DNA from: Pestalotiopsis fici W106-1
Lineage: Eukaryota; Ascomycota; Sordariomycetes; Amphisphaeriales; Sporocadaceae
Reading direction: 5' to 3'
Assembly (NCBI RefSeq): GCF_000516985.1
Contig: NW_006917096.1
Location: 3,023,606 to 3,087,605 of the forward strand
DNA length: 64,000 nt
Shown: one piece after another, positions 55,881 to 64,000 of the stretch
Numbering within the stretch: position 1 is the stretch's first letter
Layout of the letters: every line of letters starts with the position of its first letter
Translations under genes and position numbers: made by a program
The notes under the pieces: generated by a model
What the model was told of the DNA's origin: nothing
The model's database searches: none
Seen by the model: the letters and a program-made list of their open reading frames with translations, nothing else

Positions 55881-58412
55881 TTTTTATATTTTGCGATGAT
55901 TGACGTGTCTTGTTTTGTTGTTGTTGTCGTCCTTTGCTTCCTACTGGTAGTAGTGGCTGGTGATTGATAACGACGAGGTCCGAAACGTCCTTTGTGTATT
56001 CGAAAGTCCCTGAATCCGCGAGGTTTCGTTTTGATCACCCTGTTATCCGTTCTCTGATTACAAGAAGAAGAAGAAGACAAATGAATGAGAGTGGGTATTA
56101 TTTGTTGCGCGTCGTTACAAGTTGCGTATCATTTCCAGTTCGTCGCAGGTGATGTCAGGAAAGCCACTGCAACAAATGCGATCCCATGCGGTACCTGCCG
56201 TTGGGCTTTGGCTTGACCTACTGCCTACAGGCCTCACCTAGGCACCGGCTTTCGGGCGAGCCGATCTCCTTTTGCTGAGCCACGAATCCCAGCTCTCTGG
56301 TAACCATGGCACCGTAGCGCCTGAGATGTCCCCCATTTCTCCAGCCACATTAGCCACATTATGTTGTCCCCATCGAAAATGGTCCGTGCACCACGAGAAT
56401 TTGTGGTTATTAGCAAAATTTTGAAAATTCGCTTTGCTCTGGTTTTCTCTTTTTCTTCTTCATAGAAAGTTGAACCCCCGGCTGCAGATATTTCAATTAT
56501 GGCTCTGCGTCCCTATTTCTCCAACGGGCGCTGGGTTGAAAAAGCCGGGCAGACTGAAATTGGTGCTTCTAAGAATTGGATATTAGACGAGCCTTCTGGT
56601 TTGCCTCTGAGTATTCGGTCCCGTTGAGCCTCGACATTTTTTTAAGTTGTAAAATCTGTGTTCTTGTGTGCGTAAAATATGCGCCATAAAAGACTTGGAA
56701 GAGAGCCTGTCTCATGCTCTGCTGTCTCGTATGAAATGTCTGAATTTTTCTTGCAATCGTTCTTGGGAATTCAAATTTGGTACGAATCATTTGAGGTCGT
56801 CGTTGCTCTCATTATCAGGCAACGGAAAACGGTTGAATACGCCTATTTTGCTCGATGAGAGGATGCCTTGTGTGTATATCGTACCTGGCATCTACTTGCC
56901 AGGCACGCGATCAGACAGATCGGTCCATCTGGAGCTAGGATCCAGAGTTCCACTAGCGGTTCGACACCTTGACAAGATGGTTTGCCTCAAGTTGGGCATA
57001 TTTGTTTATTGTGGCTCCTGCTATCAACTGATTCATCAGTCAATCATTGCCTGTTCATTTCTACATATGGCATGGTTGCATGTGATATCTTCATCCATAG
57101 ATGGCAATGGTAGCATTGGCTCCCCAGCCAGCCACAGCAGCCTAATGTCTGGGGGTGGTACAACCAATCCTCAGCTGCATCCTCAGCAGTGCTCTGTAGC
57201 AATGTCTGCTGTAAGCACTTTCGGGAGGCATCTAAGGTACCTAACACCTTATTCGCAGCCGCCGAGCACGAGGACAAGACAAGGAGTTGAAGGTCAAAAC
57301 GCACGTAATCAAGCGGAAGAAAGAGCACATACCAGCCACATGCCAATTAGTTTGTCGTATTGTATTTGCACATCACAAAGAGGGCGAAAAACGGGAAGGC
57401 TGAAGAAAATGGACCACGAGGACAATCCTAGGAACAAACCCCCCGTCAAAGCGTCTAGGTAGTAGTAGCGTTGGGGGTTCGCTCCCTGTCGGACAATGCG
57501 GGTTTCATCCTGGCGACATGGCGGGCTTAGAGGCTTCGAACTCAACAAAGACGATCTAGCGGCGGCATCGGCTGGGGTGGGCGTGGGCATGGGCGGGCCT
57601 CGGATATTGAATCGAATCGAGATAGCAAGAACATGTCTACTGCTCATCATCGGCGCTTTTTCTGCCTGTCACCTGGCTGTATTGTTTTTTTTCTTGTTCT
57701 AGTCGACCTTTCTTGTTGTTTCCCAGCACTCTAGCCAAACCAGAATATATCTCCGTCGCTTTTGCCTCGCTCATCCATTGCTTTCGTCTAGAACCACGAC
57801 ATATAGTCAATCAATAAGTGCATTCATTCAGCTGAGCCGGGGGCCAATTGGGAGCAGTATCCAGGAGAATCATACCTTGTCACCTCTTTAGCAATATGCC
57901 AGCATCAGGCAGACAAGAACTGTAAGTTGCATTTACTTTGCCAACCTCGACTGTGCAATCTCCTCTCTACCTCTGCTCTAGCCCACATCCCCTTCACATG
58001 CAAGTCATTTTTTTATTTTTTATCTTTGCTAGGTACATGCAAGAGATGCACTCAAACACAAAAGAGATGGAGAGTAGATGACACAACAGAGAGGCTAGAG
58101 GATTGGCACCTACAGCACGCCACCCACCAAGGGCACACCCAGCTGGCTGCTGCAACTCTGAGAAGCTTGTTATCTTAGCAACCCTAAATGTCTGGCTGGT
58201 ACTACTGGCTGGACTGGACTGGACTCGCATTACTATACACAAGAGGGTGCAGGTCTCGGTGCAATCAAGCTCAAGCTCGTGGGTGGGCAGAGGGGAAGAT
58301 TTCGGCTGAGGCGCAACTCTGAGTGTGATGCCCTGTCAAACACATACACTCACACACACGCATTGCCATGGCTCCCATCCGCGTCTGAAAAGTCTCTTTT
58401 TACTCTACCATT
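55881..58412. other. gene-poor intergenic region upstream of the amine oxidase
   Basis: About 2.5 kb between divergent genes. The longest frame (56668-57462, about 243 codons from its first ATG at about 56731) has no domain and odd composition, and I do not support it as a gene. There are short TG-, CA- and CT-rich runs near 58330-58360. Part of the right side is likely 5' UTR or promoter. Confidence 0.4.
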
Positions 58413-60208
58413 ATGTTTCTCCTCCATTTCCTCTACCTAATCATCCGTGAGCTTTTGGCCCTTGTCGCTGCGCCCTTGTTCGATTTCCCCCTCATTTTCT
58501 TCATCACAGCTTCCGCCGAGGAAACCTCAATGACATCATCGGTTAACCGGGTCCCCAGGAAAACAGTCGCCATTGTCGGCACGGGAAGCGCCGGGATTGG
58601 CGCATTATGGGCACTGAACCGCACCCATCATGATGTCTACGTCTATGAGGCGGCAGACCGGCTCGGCGGCCACACTAACACCGTTACCTGGAAGCGCGGA
58701 AAGTATCAGGCGCTGGTGGACACGGGCTTTATCGTGCTGAACACGGCGACATATCGTACGTTCTTTTGAACCACGGTGCACTGCCTCGTCATGCACATGG
58801 ATCCTGGAATCCCCGATTTGACTAACACGGATTACCAGCCAATTTTATCAACTTTTTGGAAAGAATTGGTGTCAATACGGTCAAGACTGAAATGACCTTT
58901 GGAGTCTCGCGCGACCATGGCAAGTTTGAATGGGCGGGTACAGGTCTCGATGCGGTTTTTTGCCAAAGGAAAAACATATTCTCGCTCAAGATGTGGAGGA
59001 TGATTTTCGACATTATCCGATTCAACCAGTTTGCCCTCGACCTGCTCAGAAACGACGGTGCAGGTGCCGATGAGACGGAGACGATAGGTCAGTATCTGGA
59101 GCGCGAGGGATACTCGGAGACATTCAAGAATGATTACTTGATCCCAATGACCGCGGCCGTCTGGAGCACGAGTCCAGACAAGTGCAGCTTGGAGTTTCCC
59201 GCTGTGACGCTCATTCGCTTCATGTAAGTTGGCTTCGGTCGCTAAAGAATATATCTATATATACTGATTCATAATGATAGGTGGAATCATCACCTTTTGA
59301 CGACAGTCTCAAAGCGGCCGGATTGGCTGACTGTTGAAGGAGGAGCCAAGTCTTATATCGATGCAGTGGTCAAGGGGTTCCCGCCAAACCATCTTTTCAC
59401 CAACTCGCCCGTCAAGCACATCACCAACGATGCCGATGGCCGGGTGCGCTTGCATCTGGAGAATGGCAAATCCGAGGTCTATGACCACGTTATCCTCGCA
59501 ACACACGGCGATCAGGCTTATCAGATCATTGAGCCGTCAGCCACCAACGAGGAAAAGTTGATCATGTCGAACTTCAAGACCTCTGAGAACACGGCGGTCC
59601 TTCATTCTGACTTAACGCACATGCCGGTACGAAAGAATTCGTGGTCGGCCTGGAATTATTTGACACTTTCGGATCCATGGACGGGCAGAGACATTGACAA
59701 GGTTTCTCTGACATACAATATGAATATTCTGCAGCACATTCCTAGGGAGCCATTTGGCGATGTGTTGGTCACCCTGAACCCGATTCACGAGCCAAAGGCC
59801 GCCACTGTGCAGGGACGATATTCATACTCTCACCCGATATACAACCCCGAGGCAGTACGCGCCCAGAACCAGCTGCACCGGATCCAAAATAAGCGTGGCA
59901 TCAGCTATGCCGGCGCGTGGACCAAGTACGGATTTCACGAGGATGGGTTCAGCAGCGGACTTCACGTCGCGCAGGCACATCTCGGAGCCAAATTGCCATT
60001 TGATTTTGTGGACTCAACCTACAGCCGCGGGAAGCGACCCAGGCTGGGCCTTAGGGATAGGATTGTGCGACTCATCATACTCGCGATCCAAGTCTTGGTT
60101 GTTACACTTTTGGAGACTGTGGTGAGAAAGATAAGGCCTAGCCCGCTGCCCAAGCAGGTCAATGGCCTTCCAAAGAGACGCACCAACGGTTACAGGAGGC
60201 TGTCGTAA
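58413..60208 (+). CDS. FAD-dependent amine oxidase-like membrane protein
   Basis: Flavin-binding oxidoreductase of the COG2907 type (NAD/FAD-binding, amine oxidase superfamily). Exons are 58413..58755, 58839..59223 and 59281..60208, giving 551 residues in frame. The first 35 residues are strongly hydrophobic (MFLLHFLYLIIRELLALVAA), a signal anchor. The dinucleotide fold follows with VAIVGTGSAGIGALWAL near residue 50 and the acidic end of its second strand in VYVYEAADRLGGHTNT. A second hydrophobic segment lies near the C-terminus (IVRLIILAIQVLVVTLLETVV), so both ends may sit in a membrane. The substrate is unknown; relatives are found next to cyclopropane-fatty-acid synthases in many genomes, but no such gene is visible here. 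Confidence 0.85.
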
Positions 60209-60885
60209 ATCTTTATATATGGAGTTCTCGGAAGCATAGCTTTGGCGTTTGGGTTGCCAGATATCTATTGGCATTAGCATGAGCCGGACATGCCCTGATG
60301 TGTATACCCATGGACAAACTCTTGTGTTGTATCCAAAAGGCTTCAAGATGTCCTTTCGGGTACAACTCAAGAGTTTGTCCATGGGTATACACATCAGGGC
60401 ATGCCCGTACAAGCTCACTTATACCAGATTGTATAATCGTTTTCTAGGGGGGTAGTAAATCTCTAATCATACAAATGACCATCATATCTTCCTCAAGAAC
60501 CACATGCGACTCATATTGAAGATATTGGCTCGAACGGGATTGAGATAATCAAATGATAACGAAATGCCGGTTTCATGTGATAAATTCTCAAAGTTCAAGA
60601 TACCTATATTTCGAAATGGTATCAATGCAGTGATTAGCGCGTAGTTGTTGGACTTCGGCTCTCATACAATTAAACTTACAGCGCTTGCAGATCCCTAGCC
60701 CGGACAGCAGAGAGAGAAAGAAAGAGGGACCCCTGCCCCCAGCTTCCAAATCCCGGTCCAAATTTAGTGCCAAAAAAGCTACCCCCGAAAGCTCGACGAC
60801 ATCATCCGATTCGCGACCGATAATTTTTGGGTAAAGTTCTCGCATTTGAACCTCCGCAATTTCCCCTTCCTCTCCAGCAAAAGCC
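60209..60885. other. intergenic, amine oxidase to cox11, with foldback
   Basis: About 680 bp. The left part contains the long inverted repeat listed separately; the right part is the cox11 promoter. No other gene is supported. Confidence 0.5.
60285..60407. repeat. near-perfect inverted repeat (foldback)
   Basis: The left arm (60289-60340) and right arm (60352-60403) are reverse complements over 52 bp, the first 36 bp perfectly, with an 11-nt loop (60341-60351). Allowing one mismatch, the arms extend to 60285 and 60407. The few mismatches are near the loop, and two of the three are transitions. It starts 77 bp after the amine oxidase stop and so probably lies in that gene's 3' UTR, where it would form a stable hairpin. 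Confidence 0.9.
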
Positions 60886-62095
60886 ATGAATTCCATGCCA
60901 CGGATGTTCGCGCGCTCGCTCCAGCAGTCCGTGCCGTCCGGCCGGGCGTGCTCGTCCTGCCTCCGTGCCATGCGCCAGTCCCGGGCGCAGCTGCAGCAGC
61001 TCGAGAGCTCGGCATCGCGAAGATACCTATCCAACAGCTCACCCAAGAGGGCCACGCCCCAGCAAACACCTCCGCCACAACCTTCGAGACAACAGCAACA
61101 ACGAGCTGCGACGCCGGACCTTGACAGGCTGAAGGAGTACTACAGGCATAAGAACCACACGGGACTGTACGTTTGCGAAATCCCCGAACGAAAGAAAGAA
61201 ATGGGAGCAGAGCAAAGAAGACGAGGAGGATATCTCTTGAGACAAGCGTACATTTGCTGAAATTGCCTTCTTTCTCAACCTGCAGGAACTACATTCTCAG
61301 TATCATTCTCGGCACCGTAGCCTTTAGCTATGGCAGTGTGCCCATGTACAAGATGGTATGGATATACTGCCCCGCCACAGCTTACAAGGCCCGTAGGATA
61401 TGAAGATTATCGTGGCATCGTGAACGGACCTGTCAGCTATGCGACAAGAGTCAATTGACTAATTCGGAGGTGCAGATTTGTCAGACAACTGGCTGGGGTG
61501 GACAGCCAGTGCGAGCACCAGGCCACGGGCCGAGCGGCGACTCCATCGACCCGTCGACACGGCTGGTGCCGGTAGAGGACGCAAAGCGCATCCGCGTAAC
61601 CTTCAACGCCTCCGTGTCCGACATCTTGCCGTGGAAGTTCACGCCGCAGCAGCGCGAGGTGCGGGTGCTTCCCGGCGAGACGGCCCTCGCTTTTTACACG
61701 GCCACCAACACGTCAGACAAGGACATTATCGGCGTCGCCACGTATAGCGTCACGCCGGCCCAGACGGCCCCCTATTTCAGCAAGATTCAATGTTTTTGCT
61801 TTGAGGAGCAGCGTCTCAATGCCGGCGAGACGGTCGATATGCCCGTCTTCTTCTACCTGGACCCTGATCTGCTCAATGACCTCAACATGAGGGGTGTTGA
61901 GACGGTGACTCTCAGTTATACCTTCTTTAGTAAGTTTTTAAAACAACATCCCCTTTCTCGAGTTTGGCTGGAAAGCTAGACATCCCTCTGTGATGATTTG
62001 TCCCAGATACGTAGCATACAGTTGGACTGACTTTTTCTGCAGAGGCGAGGTATGATGACAATGGTAACTTCAAAAATATCGCGCCAGCTTCATAG
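60886..62095 (+). CDS. cox11: Cox11, copper delivery to cytochrome c oxidase
   Basis: Mitochondrial inner-membrane protein that inserts copper into the CuB site of subunit 1. Exons are 60886..61166, 61286..61355, 61476..61929 and 62043..62095, in frame, for 285 residues. The N-terminus is an Arg/Ser/Gln-rich presequence. A single membrane helix, NYILSIILGTVAFSYGSVPMY, is encoded largely by the 70-nt second exon. The intermembrane-space beta domain follows, beginning ICQTTGWGG, with the copper ligands in CFCFEEQ near residues 222-224. VDMPVFFYLDPDL is also characteristic. The last exon adds KARYDDNGNFKNIAPAS. All joins are supported by family sequence. Confidence 0.95.
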
Positions 62096-63689
62096 ACGTG
62101 TACAAAAGTATCATAGAAAAAGGCCAAAAGGCCAGGCTACAGAGTCATGTCTATACGATGAACCCTCCTCGATGCTGGTGCATGCTCAATGAAGCGTACC
62201 ATGCCAAGCCCAGCTGTACTGTTTAAATCTAGAAAAGAGAAATGTAAAACCAATGTACAAGAGCTTTTCAAGCTACCAAAATCTTGTTTCGATACATGTC
62301 TTTGGGTCGGTGATCTTTTCAGTGTGGCTAGTAACATTTCCCAGATACTTTCGAGTCTTTAACGACTACAGCGGCTTCGTTGATTGTTATAAACCGCGAC
62401 GACTTGCAATCAAATAATCAAAAGCAAAGCTGCAACTTTGGTGATATTTGAGCCTTTAGGGACAAATTATGTTGGGGTAGCAAGACTTTCTTAGTGAGAT
62501 ATCTCGCGTTCATGACCGTAGCCCTTGCGGGAAATTCTCCTGCCTTGTGAAAAGAGAACGTTATAATGTGCTAGACGATTTGGGCTCTTTGCAAGGGAAC
62601 TAGGTACAAATTTGGGGCTGTGGACAACTCGGTATCAAGATGAAGATGGGGTACTTGAGGACATCATCACGAGTGGTCCTTGTATGTCATCAAGAGCATT
62701 GACTGCCGTTTGTGCTGCCCATTCGCCTTGTATCAATTACTTTGAAAAGAAATGAATGAAATTCAATGGTATCAAAGGAGAGAAGAGACGAAAGGACAAA
62801 AAAGAAGGAAAGAGAAGGGAGAAAAAAAAACTTCCTCCCACAAAAGGCAGGTCTGACGATTCGAGGATTCGAACATGAGACCCCGGAAAAGTGGTTCAAT
62901 AATTTTCCATGGCCGCACGCTCAGAGCTGGATTACCAACTCGGCCACCGAGACTCAGTCTTGGGGAGAACCCCCAAGGCAGCTCAGGTTTCCTTGGCAGT
63001 CTGGTTATTGACTGGACCACTTGATTGAACTTATTAGGTCTACCTGCCATCCCCATTCATTCATTGTGACCTATTTATTTCTCGTTTGTCTTATTTGTTT
63101 GGGATTTCCACTATAGAGGGTCATTCAGTTACGGGCCTACTCATTTATTTTCACTCCATCCAAATTTATTGGTTCTGACCCTGTTTCATTCAATCGCTTG
63201 ATCTATCTATTTATTGATCACTTAAACATTGGAAGCAGATGAATGCAACCATGCTGCATAGCTCTAGAATCTGTGTTGTCTGTAGTCGAATATGCAGATT
63301 TATTATTTTATCCTGTTTCTCGCCAATCCAGAAATCTCAAGTGTATTGGCGGTGGCGGTTTTCTCTTTTTCTTTCCCTTCCTTATTTCTCTTTTTTCTTT
63401 CCTGTTTTTTTCTTAAGCTTTTCGTATTGATTGATTTAAACTATCCGTTTCCGAAACGGAAAGATCCTTGAGAAGGTTTTTGATAATTACATAAGACGAG
63501 ATAATTAACTAAATAAACCAGAAATAACATGGGTGGAAGGTCTTAATACCAGCATTACTATGATTTGACTGCCCTTTTCCATTAATCTATGACCACTACC
63601 ATAAAACCTTCTACAAACTTATAGTCTGGCTATCACCAAGAACGACGACTCGCAATAATGAATCCTGGTATAAGTGGCCGGCTAGACAC
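62096..63689. other. intergenic, cox11 to membrane protein gene
   Basis: About 1.6 kb. It includes the tRNA-like unit listed separately, a nearly pure purine tract at about 62769-62830, and a pyrimidine tract at about 63358-63413. No protein gene is supported. Confidence 0.45.
62822..62955 (-). other. tRNA-like Pol III unit, degenerate
   Basis: On the minus strand a perfect box A match (TGGCCGAGTTGG, around 62935-62946) is followed 60 nt later by a box B-like GTTCGAATCC (around 62865-62874) and then by a run of nine T (62822-62830), a Pol III stop. Acceptor and T stems do not pair as in a working tRNA, so I do not call a tRNA gene. It may be a tRNA pseudogene or a tRNA-derived short repeat. 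Confidence 0.4.
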
Positions 63690-64000
63690 TTAAACGGCCG
63701 GGATAGTGCGGCCATTCTTCTCCCCTTGTTCGTGGTAATCTCGGACTTCATTTCCGAGGGTAACAGCATCTCCAGAACGGTATTCTTCCCGAGCAGAGAG
63801 GGCCAAGAATACGGCATCCGTAATGAGCTGCACGAGAAAAGTGAAACCGACAATGTAGAATGTGATAACACCGTCCCAGGCGAGGGGGCCGTCCATGACC
63901 GTGTGTACACCCGTGGCAAAGGCAAAGAGAATGGGCATGATGATGTTGAAGGGAATCAGCCATTTGGGAAACAGGGGCCTCTCACGGGTGTCGAGGATGA
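63690..64000 (-). CDS. C-terminal part of a multi-pass membrane protein
   Basis: Only the last 103 codons are in the window; the gene enters from the right edge. Visible are the end of a cytosolic or luminal loop (RERPLFPKWLIP), a helix beginning FNIIMPILFAFATGVH, a second helix FYIVGFTFLVQLITDAVFLAL, and a polar tail ending RTIPAV. I do not recognise the family. Confidence 0.6.
   Translation of the reverse strand, partial: ILDTRERPLFPKWLIPFNIIMPILFAFATGVHTVMDGPLAWDGVITFYIVGFTFLVQLITDAVFLALSAREEYRSGDAVTLGNEVRDYHEQGEKNGRTIPAV

Noticed and set aside
56668..57462. Frame of about 243 codons from its first ATG, upstream of the amine oxidase gene
   Set aside because: No domain, signal peptide or coding-like composition, and many short low-complexity runs; the long frame appears to be chance.
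62865..62946. A functional tRNA gene
   Set aside because: Box A and box B are present, but acceptor and T stems cannot be paired properly, so only a degenerate Pol III unit is reported.

Overview
The window is nuclear DNA of a filamentous ascomycete (Pezizomycotina), most likely a Sordariomycete close to Hypocreales. The evidence is short introns (about 50-120 bp) with GT(R/N)NGT donors, CTRAC-like branch sites and YAG acceptors, and fungal-specific families (DUF3176, 2EXR, Byr4, striatin/PRO11, Gta3). The species cannot be fixed from sequence alone. I rebuilt exon-intron structures by eye and checked that each join keeps frame; none has been tested against transcripts.

Layout. 1-1775 (-): DUF3176 membrane protein running off the left edge, followed by a 4-kb gene-poor stretch. 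5.8-12.2 kb (+): secreted carboxylesterase, intronless amidohydrolase, intronless GFA/CENP-V-type zinc protein, multi-pass membrane protein. 12.3-20.4 kb (-): M6-like secreted metalloprotease, PAP2 lipid phosphatase, mitotic-exit regulator Byr4. 23-29 kb: XRCC4-like repair factor (+), aldo-keto reductase (-), SelO/Fmp40 (+). 29-31 kb: gene-poor, with a decayed duplicated repeat. 30.9-33.4 kb (-): complex I 78-kDa subunit with two microexons. 34.7-37.3 kb (+): striatin. 39 kb (+): small cysteine-rich secreted protein. 41-44 kb (+): DUF726 alpha/beta-hydrolase-like protein. 44.7-45.4 kb (-): mitochondrial GatC/Gta3. 46-47.2 kb (+): alpha-SNAP Sec17. 47.8-49.6 kb (-): 2EXR protein with an apparent frameshift. 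50.6-54.5 kb (+): Rrp12. 54.9-55.9 kb (-): Vti1 v-SNARE. 58.4-60.2 kb (+): FAD-dependent amine oxidase-like protein. 60.9-62.1 kb (+): Cox11. 63.7-64 kb (-): end of a membrane protein.

Most genes are unrelated housekeeping functions: respiration (complex I, Cox11), mitochondrial translation and redox (GatC, SelO), vesicle fusion (Sec17, Vti1), septation and signalling (Byr4, striatin), ribosome export (Rrp12) and end joining (XRCC4). There is no clear biosynthetic cluster, CRISPR array or intact transposon. The 5.8-14.3 kb block is the most accessory-like part, with a secreted esterase and protease and two intronless enzyme genes.

The most interesting observations are: a stop codon inside an otherwise open C-terminal frame of the DUF726 gene, whose nucleophile elbow also has Gly instead of Ser; a one-base frameshift in the 2EXR gene; a near-perfect foldback with 52-56 bp arms just 3' of the amine oxidase; a RIP-like decayed repeat near 29.3-29.7 kb; and a Pol III-type box A/box B/T-run unit near 62.9 kb. 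I found no convincing wholly new system.
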